Assembly (NCBI RefSeq): GCF_018343665.1
Contig: NZ_JAGYPM010000006.1
Coordinates: 1-64,000 of the forward strand
DNA: 64,000 nt
Origin: Cytobacillus citreus
GTDB taxonomy: Bacteria; Bacillota; Bacilli; Bacillales; Cytobacillaceae
Reading direction: 5' to 3'
Each line of letters starts with the position of its first letter. The first letter of the stretch is position 1. Under the pieces are notes generated by a model. The model saw only the letters and a list, made by a program, of their open reading frames with translations. It did no database searches and was not told the DNA's origin. Below, one piece after another: positions 20,884 to 29,569 of this stretch. A program made the translations under genes and the position numbers.

Positions 20884-21426
20884 TTAATACTGATATCCAT
20901 AAGTGTCCCCTTCATCTAAATTGAAGATGTGATTATTTATTGACACTGTATTATTGTTTTCCCATTCAATCTCTACATTTTCCGTTCTTTTTTCGTAATA
21001 AATCCTTTTCTTGAACCAAAATGGTCCATTTAACTCTCCTCTAATTCCAAATGAACCCGCTGCACCAGCATCCCAACGATAGAAATCAATCGTATATTTT
21101 CCATCTGGAGAACTTATTGTTTCTAGGTGAGAATTCGCTCCGAAATAAGAGCCTAGTAACGTTAATAGTACAGCTAACAATAAGATAATTGATAATAATA
21201 ATGACAATATCACCGTTAACCAACTTCTTAATTTTGTCCACCAGTTCCTTTTGTCTTTAAAGCCTTTTATCCCTAAAATGAAGGCAATTACACTTACTAA
21301 CAAAAGAATATAGTTTGGCGGAGCAATTAACCAAGTATTATTAATATTGGAAAATAACGAATAGACGGATACTCCTATACAAATCCATATTAAATAAAAT
21401 GACCATAAATTATTTTTTATTTCCAA
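20884..21426 (-). CDS. DUF5412-family membrane protein
   Basis: The 180-residue protein has about four membrane segments in its first 90 residues. A C-terminal extracytoplasmic domain follows with the family signature SPDGKYTIDFYRWDAGAAGS and NNHIFNLDEGDTYGY. It starts with TTG at 21426 behind GGGGAGAG. The function is unknown. Downstream lies a degenerate member of the terminator-like repeats (about 20767-20850). Confidence 0.82.
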   Translation of the reverse strand: MEIKNNLWSFYLIWICIGVSVYSLFSNINNTWLIAPPNYILLLVSVIAFILGIKGFKDKRNWWTKLRSWLTVILSLLLSIILLLAVLLTLLGSYFGANSHLETISSPDGKYTIDFYRWDAGAAGSFGIRGELNGPFWFKKRIYYEKRTENVEIEWENNNTVSINNHIFNLDEGDTYGYQY

Positions 21427-21459
21427 ACTATCTCTCCCCTGATTTTTGTAATTCCACTA

Positions 21460-21530
21460 TACTGCTTCGTTAGTAAAAAAGCGACCGCTCTTATTTAGCA
21501 ATCGCTCCCGTTTTGTCGAATAAGACAAGA
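21460..21530 (-). repeat. Dispersed terminator-like repeat, copy c
   Basis: The copy reads CTGCTTCGTTAGTAAAAAAG, then a hairpin (GCGACCG...CAATCGC), then TCCCGTTTTGTCGAATAAG. Flanks and layout match the copies near 22430 and 23800. It lies between the DUF5412 gene and an IS605-like small element. Confidence 0.5.
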
Positions 21531-21605
21531 TATAAAATCTACTGTCCTTTGTTCAAAATACCAAGTGTCCTTAATATTTATTGAAGTTATTAAATTTCAG
21601 TTTTC

Positions 21606-21763
21606 GATAAAGTGAAACTTCCATCAGTGGGGGTTTTTCCCATCCCCCACTGATGGTTAGTTTAACCCATCGGGCTTTTACGGGCAGTTGTCCCCCACTT
21701 ATCTTCCTCGCTTCTCTCTCAATCTTGAGGTGGGGGTCTACTGCCCGTTAATGCGGGATAAAA
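21606..21763 (-). mobile_element. Small IS200/IS605-like non-autonomous element, copy 1
   Basis: This 158-bp element carries a subterminal hairpin at each end: CCATCAGTGGGGG paired with CCCCCACTGATGG, and ACGGGCAGT paired with ACTGCCCGT through long GGGGG/CCCCC arms. It is inverted relative to a second copy at 49809-50018. The ends TTTATCCCGCATTAACGGGC and AAGTTTCACTTTATC are shared, while the internal part differs. It has no transposase. Hairpin ends of this kind are typical of IS200/IS605-type single-strand transposition and its derivatives. Confidence 0.6.
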
Positions 21764-21773
21764 ATGCATTAAC

Positions 21774-22244
21774 TCAATCTTTTTCTCTTGCCCTCTGTGT
21801 ATCTCTTATATTCTTTTGAACTGTTATAGCTGCAAATAAACTAAGAACAAATGCCATACCATAAAATCCTTTTTCGCTTAAAACAATACTTCCTGCATTG
21901 TATAAACCGATGGCCATTAATGAAATAGATACAATAAGTGCGAACCAACTAATACCATAATAAATATTAGTAACGGGTATTCCCTCATCTTTATCTCTAA
22001 CTGCTTTTTGTAAAGATATCGCCGAATAAAGTCCGAATACTAAAACTGCAAAGTAATATCCTTTTTCGTTCAATTGCATATTTGCGTTAAACAAACCTAT
22101 AAGATAAGACGCAACACCTACTAATAGCGCTGTCCAAGAAGCCCCTTTGAAGGCTGAAGTCGGTTCTCCCTCTTTCCTTTCTTCCTTCACTTTTAAATCA
22201 TTTCGTTTTCCATTATCTAACAAAACTTCATTATCATTGGACAT
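21774..22244 (-). CDS. YiaA/YiaB-family membrane protein
   Basis: The 156-residue protein consists of a charged N terminus and two copies of the YiaAB two-helix domain. These are [18 protein letters not shown] with [20 protein letters not shown], and [18 protein letters not shown] with [20 protein letters not shown]. The function is unknown. The start at 22244 is preferred because GGAGG lies 11 nt upstream; the longer frame from 22262 would put that site in the coding sequence. Confidence 0.87.
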   Translation of the reverse strand: MSNDNEVLLDNGKRNDLKVKEERKEGEPTSAFKGASWTALLVGVASYLIGLFNANMQLNEKGYYFAVLVFGLYSAISLQKAVRDKDEGIPVTNIYYGISWFALIVSISLMAIGLYNAGSIVLSEKGFYGMAFVLSLFAAITVQKNIRDTQRAREKD

Positions 22245-22275
22245 GCAATGTTTCGCCTCCATCTTTTAATCTAAT

Positions 22276-22305
22276 AAAAATAGAGCACCAAAGACACTGT
22301 AGTGC
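22276..22305. terminator. Hairpin, possible terminator
   Basis: Arms GAGCAC and GTGCTC flank a 13-nt loop between the YiaAB and MOSC genes. It lacks a good T run. Confidence 0.35.
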
Positions 22306-22399
22306 TCCTTCCTACATCTATTATATAGAAATTTCTTACAAATAATATATAATTTTTCTTAATTTCCATTTATAATTCCTGAACTCACGACTTGCTAAA

Positions 22400-22470
22400 C
22401 TAACCTGCCATTAAGTTGAACAAGAAAAAGCGATCTTCATTATTGAAGTATCGCACCCGTTAGCTTAAAC
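22400..22470 (-). repeat. Dispersed terminator-like repeat, copy d
   Basis: The hairpin GCGATCTTCA/TGAAGTATCGC (22430-22454) is preceded by an A run and followed by ACCCGTTAGCTTAA. Read on the minus strand it is a terminator with a T run, at the end of the MOSC gene; it overlaps that gene's last codons. Its flanks match copies a, c and e. Confidence 0.6.
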
Positions 22471-23028
22471 ACGATCAAGTTTTTTAAATGGTTTTGGTGG
22501 TAATTCAACATGAATGCAATCACCAGGTTTTACTTCCCCACTCTGCAAAATTATCCCCATTATTCCAGCTTTCCTTATTAGATTACCATTATCATCGTTA
22601 TCTAAAACCGCCTTCAAAAGACCAGGTTTAAAATTATCTATTTGAGCACAAGGATTTCTTAAGCCTGTTATTTTTACAATTGCATTTTTACCAATATACA
22701 ATATCGTGTCAGTAGGTAATTCAAGAAGATTTATTCCGATAGTTGTAATATTTTCACCCATTTGTCCAGGTTCTATAGTAAAAAGGTTTTTTAACTCTTC
22801 AAATAACTCACTGTGAATTAAATGGACTTGTCTTAGATTCGGCTGATTCGGGTTTTGTGCAACTCTCGAACGATGTTTAACAGTAGAACCATAGTGTGCA
22901 TCCCCTTCAACACCTAATCCTTTAACTAATTTTATACTTTGTCGATTTTCTTTACTAAATGTATGTTTATCACTTAAACTAACTGCTATGACTTTTCCTA
23001 AATTAGAACTTTTTATTTCTTCATTCAA
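22465..23028 (-). CDS. MOSC-domain protein
   Basis: The 187-residue MOSC (molybdenum cofactor sulfurase C-terminal) protein has the family's GVEGDAHYG, RQVHLIHSELF, PGQMGENIT and ITGLRNPCAQID, with the conserved Cys that relays sulfur or binds the cofactor. MOSC proteins act on molybdenum cofactor or N-hydroxylated compounds. A TTG start at 23028 fits AGGGGGAG with about 9-nt spacing; an upstream TTG at 23046 is possible. Confidence 0.88.
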   Translation of the reverse strand: MNEEIKSSNLGKVIAVSLSDKHTFSKENRQSIKLVKGLGVEGDAHYGSTVKHRSRVAQNPNQPNLRQVHLIHSELFEELKNLFTIEPGQMGENITTIGINLLELPTDTILYIGKNAIVKITGLRNPCAQIDNFKPGLLKAVLDNDDNGNLIRKAGIMGIILQSGEVKPGDCIHVELPPKPFKKLDRV

Positions 23029-23191
23029 CCATTTTCTCCCCCTCAATCATTTCATCAATATTCGTTTATCTCTTCTTTAAGTAAACTCCCTAATAGTTCA
23101 ATATTCGATAAATTATTAACTATTCCTTCTTAAACAATCTATCAATAAAGACGCCTTCTTATTAAAGAATGGTGCACGATTGCTGAACAAC

Positions 23192-23218
23192 AAAAAAACC
23201 TTGCATTAGCAAGGTTTT
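23192..23218 (-). terminator. Terminator of the DUF1292 gene
   Basis: A perfect stem AACCTTGC/GCAAGGTT has an A run on the plus strand (23192-23198), which gives seven T residues on the minus strand. It lies 28 bp after the DUF1292 stop. Confidence 0.85.
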
Positions 23219-23245
23219 CATATTCCTTTTTTGTCCTATAAAGTA

Positions 23246-23500
23246 TTAGTCTTCTTGCATTATTTCATCAAAAGCTGAAGAAACTCTGTCGAATTCCTCG
23301 TCGCTTTCAATGGCTGTGAAGTCTCCATCTTGATTGACCTTTAAAAAGAAAATATCAATGTCTTCCTCGATTTCTTCTTGAAGATCCTCCACAAAGCCGA
23401 CTGCAACGTATTCTGTCCCTTCCATATTTACCACTGCAAGCACTTCAATTTCCTCGCCCTGGTCATTTGTAAAGATTTCGCCTACTTCAATTTTTTTCAT
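23246..23500 (-). CDS. DUF1292-like acidic protein
   Basis: The 84-residue acidic cytoplasmic protein resembles the DUF1292 group: a beta-rich EIEVLAVVNMEGTEYVAVG followed by acidic runs and a helix, EEFDRVSSAFDEIM. Function is unknown. The start at 23500 is well placed behind AAGGGGC. A strong terminator follows, so it is transcribed alone. Confidence 0.72.
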   Translation of the reverse strand: MKKIEVGEIFTNDQGEEIEVLAVVNMEGTEYVAVGFVEDLQEEIEEDIDIFFLKVNQDGDFTAIESDEEFDRVSSAFDEIMQED

Positions 23501-23769
23501 GAGATAGCCCCTTTCCTTTTTTAAAAATTTTCTTGCACGAATGATCGTTTAGAAGGATTCATAATCATTATATTTCCAAAGCAGACTAGTTTCATGTAGG
23601 AAACCCAAATTTAAACATTAAATATACAATTATTAATATATTACAAAATCATCTGAAAGTTCAAGCTACCACTAACCTACTCTTGTCGATCCTTACTTAT
23701 CTTAATAGTATATATTTAGTATTACCATTAAAAATTAATCGCTTAATTTAAGTACAATAGGTAATCACT

Positions 23770-23848
23770 TCCATTATTCTGCTCTGTTAGCTGAACAATA
23801 AAAAAGCGATTTTCGATATTGAAGTATCGCACCCTTCAGTTAAATAAG
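23770..23848 (-). repeat. Dispersed terminator-like repeat, copy e
   Basis: The copy reads CTGCTCTGTTAGCTGAACAA, an A run, the hairpin GCGATTTTCGATATTGAAGT/ATCGC, then ACCCTTCAGTTAAATAAG. It forms the last codons of a truncated ComB-like frame and would terminate minus-strand transcripts. Confidence 0.6.
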
Positions 23849-24059
23849 ACAATATTTTTTTCTGAATTGCAGGGTATATTATTGCACCGTAATTTACAGC
23901 TGAAATAACAGTTGATGAAAAACTTAAAACATCAACAATTATTATAATGTCTCCACGTTCGGCTGCATTTCTTGCACCACGGATACCCCATTCAACTCGA
24001 CAAACATAAGGAGATAGATTAAACACAAAGCCACCTCTTCTAAAGAATACTTCACACAT
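23787..24059 (-). pseudogene. 2-phosphosulfolactate phosphatase (ComB) remnant
   Basis: The frame matches only the N terminus of the ComB/2-phosphosulfolactate phosphatase family: VEWGIRGARNAAERGD then IIIIVDVLSFSSTVISAVNY and GAIIYP. Full proteins are over 200 residues. Here the reading enters a repeat element and stops after 90 codons. It is a truncated, inactive copy. Confidence 0.7.
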
Positions 24060-24288
24060 TACAATTCAATATCAAAATGGTAATACCTTTCTAACAGGAG
24101 TGCTCCCTATAGTTAAATATGGAAAAATTGCAAAATAAACGACAGCTGAATTTTATAGGATAGTAAAATGGTTCTTTTTTGAAAAGCTACTCAAAATTAT
24201 TACAGATGCCATTTGTTCTTGCAGACAGTCCTCAAAATATCAGTCTACTGTTTCAATACACCATACATTATTTTTAATAGTTTTCTTT

Positions 24289-24881
24289 TTAATCATTATT
24301 GAAATTCATAAACTCAAATGCCCTTTTAGCCATTTCAAAGTGATCGCCATGCCATTTTTCCACTTCAGTGATATTATAGAATTCGATTTCTAAGCTTTCA
24401 AAAGATGTTTGCAAGCTCCCATCCATAATTTCACAAACAAAAAGAGGATGGTAAGAAGTATGTGGCTGTCCAAAATCTCCAGCTTCCTTGTAAAAATATC
24501 GATGAGTTCCTTAACCTTTACATTCAACCCTGTTTCTTCTAAAAACTCTCTTTTTAGTGATTCTTGTGGACTTTCTCCAGCGTCGCACCATCCGCCTATA
24601 ATCCCCCATGTCCCATCATCAGCACGACGCTCTAAAAGTATCTTTCCATCTGAAGAAAAAATAACACCGTTAACACCAACCTTTGGTGTTATATGTCCAA
24701 GTTCATCCTTAAACTTTTTAAGAATAATATGTTTCTTAACATCGCTTATTTCCGAGTATTCATTACTTGCCAATTCCAGCAACTTTTCATATCTTTCAAT
24801 ATCATACGGATTATTTGCATACTCTAACCCAAGTTGTGCAATAGAACGAATTTGGTCTAATAACGAAAGTCTACTCTCCAA
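24289..24881 (-). pseudogene. NUDIX hydrolase with a single frameshift
   Basis: The gene encodes a NUDIX pyrophosphohydrolase with an N-terminal helical region of ADP-ribose-pyrophosphatase style. The Nudix box is GWCDAGESPQESLKREFLEE followed by TGLNV. The open frame breaks near 24492-24496, a run of five T on the coding strand. One extra T would give DIFYKEAGDFGQPH and continue through YHPLFVCEIMDGS and WHGDHFEMAKRAFEF to a stop at 24289. It is a recent frameshift or a sequencing indel. The start is a TTG behind AGGTGATG. Confidence 0.85.
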
Positions 24882-25030
24882 TTTTAATCATCACCTACTA
24901 TTTATAAAAATATTTCATCTTCCATAAAAAACCAATTACAAAACTCCCCGTAAGTACAATAAGTTCACCAAAGAAGGTTTAATTCTACTAGATCAACGCA
25001 CCATTTTATTGATTACACTTTGACAACCCC

Positions 25031-26215
25031 CTATGATTTCGAAAGTCTACTAAACACCTTGGAATTCATCATCTTCAAAAATGAAAAGGTTGGTTTAGGA
25101 TCATTCCAATCCCATATGGCATATGTCTTTTTCCTAAATAATGTAGGAATAATTTGTGGAATAGATAGTTGTCCCGTTTTCATATAATCTTTTATGGCTA
25201 AAATATCTTCATACGCATAACAAAACGCTATATTTGTATCATGTTCTATTGCTTTTGTTCCAATTTCTTGTTTTGTTAGCTCTAAATAAGTTATATAAGG
25301 AAAGTTAACGCCAACTTTATTGAGCATGTTATTAAGGGTCGTAATCCTCGCATTGATTTCAATTAAATAAAATTTGCCTGTTTCGGCATCCTTTTTGAAC
25401 TCAATCTCAGCAAACCCTTTATAATGAATATCTTCTAAAAACTTCGCACCTATCTCATATAACTCTGGAACATATTTTTGAACAGTATACACGGAAGCGC
25501 CAAAGTTAATGGGGAACTGTCGATATTTTTGACAAGTAACCCAATGTGTGACTTTAGATTCTTGATTTAAATAGGCATCAAACGTGTACATATGATCATC
25601 GAACCCTGGTATGATTCTTTGTACAATTACTTCTAAACCAGCATCATTCGCTTTTTTGATTGCTGCTTCTAACTCTTCTCTATTTTGGACTTTAAAAATC
25701 TTCCGTCTAAATATTGCGACGAATGCAGGTGAATCAGTGGGTTTAACAATACAAGGATATTTTATGTTTTCTTCGATTTTTTCAATGAAATTCTCTTCAT
25801 CTACGCGTACTGTTTCTGGTATTAGTACCCCTTTTTCCTTTGCTATTTCATTCAATATTTCTTTATTCATTACATTTGTCCAAAGTCCCTGTTCTGTTTG
25901 CGTAATCAGATAATACTCTTTTAATTCTTCTAGATGTTGATCAATGACCTCAACGTATGAATCATGACATGGAATAAGGACGGGAGGGACACTTTGCCTT
26001 TTTGCATAATCAATTAAAAATTGAACAAAATCATCTTTCTCATTTTTGTAATGAGGAGCAATAAGCCTCTCTGAACAATATTTAGAATCCGCCGCGTAAT
26101 TATATTCACTAGAATAATCCACTGCCACCGTCTGAATTCCGTGCACACCTAAGCACCGAATTGCACTTAAACCAATATAATAATTGCAACCTAAAATAAC
26201 AGCTTTATTATTCAT
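25031..26215 (-). CDS. ATP-grasp carboxylate-amine ligase
   Basis: The 394-residue protein has an N-terminal Rossmann-like region (AVILGCNYYIGLSAIRCLGV), then an ATP-grasp domain with YPCIVKPTDSPAF (ATP-binding Lys), GLEVIVQRIIPGFDD and the metal-binding end GKFYLIEINAR. ATP-grasp ligases join a carboxylate to an amine through an acyl-phosphate. The gene stands alone with GAGGGG before the ATG, so the substrates are unknown; related proteins modify cell-surface or peptide compounds. Confidence 0.88.
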   Translation of the reverse strand: MNNKAVILGCNYYIGLSAIRCLGVHGIQTVAVDYSSEYNYAADSKYCSERLIAPHYKNEKDDFVQFLIDYAKRQSVPPVLIPCHDSYVEVIDQHLEELKEYYLITQTEQGLWTNVMNKEILNEIAKEKGVLIPETVRVDEENFIEKIEENIKYPCIVKPTDSPAFVAIFRRKIFKVQNREELEAAIKKANDAGLEVIVQRIIPGFDDHMYTFDAYLNQESKVTHWVTCQKYRQFPINFGASVYTVQKYVPELYEIGAKFLEDIHYKGFAEIEFKKDAETGKFYLIEINARITTLNNMLNKVGVNFPYITYLELTKQEIGTKAIEHDTNIAFCYAYEDILAIKDYMKTGQLSIPQIIPTLFRKKTYAIWDWNDPKPTFSFLKMMNSKVFSRLSKS

Positions 26216-26432
26216 TGCACAACCCCTCGAAAGTAGAATGGCATTTGAAAATCATTGATAATTAACACTTCAATAGATTCATATACCGGTACTTCAATGC
26301 ACTCTTTTTTTGAATTTTGTGTTAATATCAGATGTATTAATATTAACAAATTTTTACATGAAGGAGGATTGTTTTTTCATTTATTTAACGTAGAAAACGA
26401 TAATTTAATGTCCATAATTAATTTAGTTGCCC

Positions 26433-26450
26433 TTTCACAAACAAGTGAAA
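26433..26450. promoter_or_regulatory. Inverted repeat upstream of the ywbE operon
   Basis: TTTCAC-AAACAA-GTGAAA is a perfect 6-bp inverted repeat about 50 bp before the first small gene. It may be an operator, but no partner is known. Confidence 0.3.
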
Positions 26451-26498
26451 ATAGATTATACTTGACTAAATATCATATCCAATAAGGAGGAGAAACCT

Positions 26499-26693
26499 AT
26501 GACTGAGAATAATCAATCTGAAGCACCTAAAAAGAAAATCAGCCTGCAAGAGGCAATGAGACAGCAGCTTGAAAACAAAAAGAACCAGGCCTCCGCTGGT
26601 AAAGGAAAAGCGCATGGCGACCTTTCAACAAAAAAATTAAAAAGCCAACAAACCAAAAAAACAACCAATACCCGCAGAAAAATGGGTGTCTAA
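26499..26693 (+). CDS. Small basic protein upstream of ywbE
   Basis: The 64-residue, Lys/Gln/Thr-rich protein is probably disordered (KKKISLQEAMRQQLENKKNQ). It has a strong ribosome binding site, AAGGAGGAG. Its stop overlaps the ywbE start (TAATG), so the two are translationally coupled. The function is unknown; a nucleic-acid-binding role is a guess from the charge. Confidence 0.75.
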   Translation: MTENNQSEAPKKKISLQEAMRQQLENKKNQASAGKGKAHGDLSTKKLKSQQTKKTTNTRRKMGV

Positions 26694-26890
26694 TGAACGG
26701 ACAAAACCGGAAGGACGTATTGCCAGGCATCCCTGTTGATATTGTTTTAAAAGCGGATCAAAAAACGGGGAAGCTTACCAGAGGCATCGTGAAAGATATT
26801 CTCACCAAATCAAGCACCCATCCACACGGCATCAAAGTCAGGCTAACCGATGGACAGATTGGCCGTGTGCAGGAAATTCACTCTGAATAA
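26693..26890 (+). CDS. ywbE: YwbE-family protein
   Basis: The 65-residue protein matches YwbE (DUF2196) over its whole length: PGIPVDIVLKADQKTGKLTR, GIVKDILTKSSTHPHGIKVR and QIGRVQEI. The fold is probably a small beta-barrel. The function is unknown. It follows the small basic gene with a 1-nt overlap and ends at a strong terminator. Confidence 0.92.
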   Translation: MNGQNRKDVLPGIPVDIVLKADQKTGKLTRGIVKDILTKSSTHPHGIKVRLTDGQIGRVQEIHSE

Positions 26891-26896
26891 AGTGAT

Positions 26897-26931
26897 AAAG
26901 CATTCAAGGAAAGTGGCCTGAATGCTTTTTT
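26897..26931 (+). terminator. Terminator of the ywbE operon
   Basis: Arms AAGCATTCAAGG and CCTGAATGCTT are followed by a T run. It lies 7 bp after the ywbE stop and faces the convergent lipoprotein gene. Confidence 0.85.
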
Positions 26932-27640
26932 ACTTCTTTTTTGATAATTCTTGATCAATGATTTCTTTTATTTCCTTGTTTCCAATTGCTCCAGAATGAA
27001 ATGTATTCGAATCAGCCCAGTAAAGTTCTCTAAAGGTGACTCCGTTGTTTAGTTCAATCTCTAAGAAAACAGGTTCTCCTTCTTGTTTCCCCTCTTTATA
27101 TAATTTTTCTACATCCTCTAACTTTAATTGATACCAGGCATCTAGAAATTTATCTTTTGAAGATTGCGAGAAAGTGTGCATTCGACTCCCATCTTCTGTA
27201 CTTTCGATATAAATATTTTTCACCAACTGATCCATTGCGTATAATTCGCCTGCGGTTTTGGCCTTTTTATTTTCTTCTGCTACAAACACCCTATCATTCG
27301 CTACTACGACAAATGAAGATGGATATCCTTTTATTTTAAAAACTGGTGTACCCTCCTCTAAATAAGCAGCATCACCATTTTTTGTCTTGTGATTACTACA
27401 TGCACTATCAGCCATCTTGTAGGTTACTTTCCCAATCTCACTGCCTTTTTCAATTGATAGAGGAATATTCCCATCAGTCTGATCAGGAAAATGATGCTGA
27501 TATTTTATATCATTGATCATGACCACATCGACCCATTCAATTTCACCATCTGGGCAACCACTTAATGGTCTGAAGGTGCTGCAAGATGATAATAAAAGGG
27601 TTAAGATCGAAAGGATAGATATATATATTAAAATATTCAT
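26930..27640 (-). CDS. Lipoprotein of unknown function
   Basis: The 236-residue protein has a lipoprotein signal peptide (ILIYISILSILTLLLSSC). The mature domain contains several charged beta-rich stretches (YPSSFVVVANDRVFVAEENK). The start follows GGAGGGGGAG. It lies 20 bp after the HAD phosphatase gene on the same strand, forming a likely two-gene operon. The family is not recognised. Confidence 0.72.
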   Translation of the reverse strand: MNILIYISILSILTLLLSSCSTFRPLSGCPDGEIEWVDVVMINDIKYQHHFPDQTDGNIPLSIEKGSEIGKVTYKMADSACSNHKTKNGDAAYLEEGTPVFKIKGYPSSFVVVANDRVFVAEENKKAKTAGELYAMDQLVKNIYIESTEDGSRMHTFSQSSKDKFLDAWYQLKLEDVEKLYKEGKQEGEPVFLEIELNNGVTFRELYWADSNTFHSGAIGNKEIKEIIDQELSKKK

Positions 27641-27659
27641 ACTCCCCCTCCATTTAAGG

Positions 27660-28433
27660 TCAAATTATCCCATACTGTTTTAATGCAAACTCAATACCGT
27701 CTTCACTTGATTTTTTCGTGACGAAATCTGCAACTTTTTTTAATTGTTCAGTCCCATTTCCCATCGCTACACCAAGCCCAACTAATTCCAACATATCTAT
27801 GTCATTATCTCCATCACCAAACGCTATTGCCTCTAATTTATCAATATCAAAATACTGTAAAACTTTCATGATCGCTAAAGATTTAGATATTTCTTCTTGC
27901 AATACATTTAACACAAAAGGATGCCATCTTTTAAAGGTTAGATGGGGAAATTTTTGAGTGTATTTCTTGGCAATTTCGTCATTGGCATACAAACACATTA
28001 AGTATACGTCTTGATTATAAATATGTTGATTGATGGCAGGATAATCATTCAATGACAAAGTCTTCTTTAATGCTTTTAAGATTTCAGTATCTTGCACACC
28101 GTTCATGCTAAATTCTTCAGTGAAGAATGACAGACCATGGTTCTCTGTGAGTGCAAATTCAAACACTTCTTGAATGATATTTTTATCCATCGGCACTTTA
28201 TGAAGAATCTCTTGATTGTGCTTTACATATGCTCCATTCGCGGTAATGAAGGTATCTATTCCTAATTCTCTTATTTCATTGCACATAGATAACGGTCTTC
28301 CTGTTGCCGCTACCACCCTTATTCCTTTGTTTTTTAATACTTTTATTGCTTCTTTAGTATTATTTGAAATACTTCCATCTTCGTGGTGCGTAATCGTTCC
28401 ATCAACATCTAAAAATACAATTTTGTAATCCAT
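27660..28433 (-). CDS. Cof-type HAD-IIB phosphatase
   Basis: The 257-residue HAD hydrolase of the Cof subfamily has motif I FLDVDGTITH, motif II VVAATGRPLSM, the catalytic Lys region before motif III, and motif III/IV AIAFGDGDNDIDMLELVG with GVAMGNGTEQLK. These enzymes dephosphorylate sugar phosphates, FMN or similar small molecules in the cytoplasm. The start follows AGGGGAA. Confidence 0.94.
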   Translation of the reverse strand: MDYKIVFLDVDGTITHHEDGSISNNTKEAIKVLKNKGIRVVAATGRPLSMCNEIRELGIDTFITANGAYVKHNQEILHKVPMDKNIIQEVFEFALTENHGLSFFTEEFSMNGVQDTEILKALKKTLSLNDYPAINQHIYNQDVYLMCLYANDEIAKKYTQKFPHLTFKRWHPFVLNVLQEEISKSLAIMKVLQYFDIDKLEAIAFGDGDNDIDMLELVGLGVAMGNGTEQLKKVADFVTKKSSEDGIEFALKQYGII

Positions 28434-28525
28434 AAAATTCCCCTATCCACATTATTCCTATTCTCTTCATTTTTGGTCTTCCTATTTAGTCGATAGAACT
28501 TGATATCAAGCCAATTTCCTCTTAA

Positions 28526-28710
28526 TTAATTTTGCCTCTCAATCGCTTTTCTAGGTTGTTCATCTTGCGGATACTTTTGTTCGAAATAATGAATGACATG
28601 TTCAAGAAACAATCTGTAGCCCAGAGTACAGCAGTTTGATGATTTACTGCTTTAAGAAGCTCTTCAATTGCCTCTTTCGTATCTGAATCTACAAATTTTT
28701 GCTCTGTCAT
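28526..28710 (-). pseudogene. Imm5-like putative immunity protein remnant, frameshifted
   Basis: The first frame reads DTKEAIEELLKAVNHQTAVL then WATDCF. A shift near 28605 then gives HVIHYFEQKYPQDEQPRKAI and a stop at 28526. Together they resemble the N-terminal part of the Imm5-type putative immunity proteins (A-x-WAxDC ... YFExxxPxDxRPRxAI). The rest of the domain is absent, so this is a broken fragment. Confidence 0.6.
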
Positions 28711-28866
28711 TTTATCCCACCCATTTTAGAATTCATTACCTACTACATTTCTGTACAACAAAGATTAAATCCTTCTTCCAAAAATCTGCATTGGCTAATA
28801 CAAAAAGAAAAAAAAGCTGCTATCTGCTCAATCGCTCTTGAACCTTAGCAACTCCTACTTCTATTT

Positions 28867-29415
28867 TTATTTAGGTATGCCGATTTCTTCTAATGGATAA
28901 TATCGAAATTTCACTTCTCCAATAACCGAATCATAGGGAACTAGTCCGAAAAATCTACTGTCCTTACTCACTAAACGGTTATCTCCCATCACAAATAACA
29001 TATCTTTAGGGATTTTTGATTTTCCTGTTTTTTCTTCCAATGAAAAGTCCTCAGTCAAATTATTGAATGGATTATCTTTTTTATTTTCTATCAAATACGG
29101 TTCTTCTATTGCCTCCCCATTAATATAAAGAACATCATCTTTCATCTCAATATGATCTCCAGGAAGTCCAATTACCCTCTTAATATAGTGTTCACCCTCA
29201 ACATCTGGTGCATCAAACACTATCATATCAAATCGCTGAATTTCAGACGTTTTGCTCAAAACCACTTTATCTTGGTCTTGAAAGGTAGGTTCCATTGATT
29301 CACCAAATACAGTCGTAGTTGTGAAAAGAAATTGTTTACAAATAAAAGCGATAATGAAAGCAAATGCAATTGATTTTATCCAAGAATAAATTTCTTGTTT
29401 CGTACTTTCTTTCAT
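28867..29415 (-). CDS. lepB: Signal peptidase I
   Basis: The 182-residue type I signal peptidase cleaves exported preproteins at the outer membrane face. A single N-terminal anchor (IKSIAFAFIIAFICKQFLF) is followed by the catalytic Ser in GESMEPTF, the Lys in YIKRVIGLPGD and the box E motif GDNR...SKDSRFFG. The size matches the Bacillus Sip enzymes. The start follows AGGAGGAG. It is monocistronic. Confidence 0.95.
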   Translation of the reverse strand: MKESTKQEIYSWIKSIAFAFIIAFICKQFLFTTTTVFGESMEPTFQDQDKVVLSKTSEIQRFDMIVFDAPDVEGEHYIKRVIGLPGDHIEMKDDVLYINGEAIEEPYLIENKKDNPFNNLTEDFSLEEKTGKSKIPKDMLFVMGDNRLVSKDSRFFGLVPYDSVIGEVKFRYYPLEEIGIPK

Positions 29416-29569
29416 AATTCTCCTCCTAATGCAATTCTTGTTTTGATTTACATTAATCGTACTCTATGTCATGGAATATGAACAAGGTTTAGCCCAGTAT
29501 CTTATTACGACTTTAACTAAAAAACACATAAAGTTTTTCAGGACAAACCTTATTTACATAGACTACCTT

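Noticed and set aside
26255-26485. 76-codon plus-strand frame before the ywbE operon
   Set aside because: It has no ribosome binding site or similarity and overlaps the likely promoter region.
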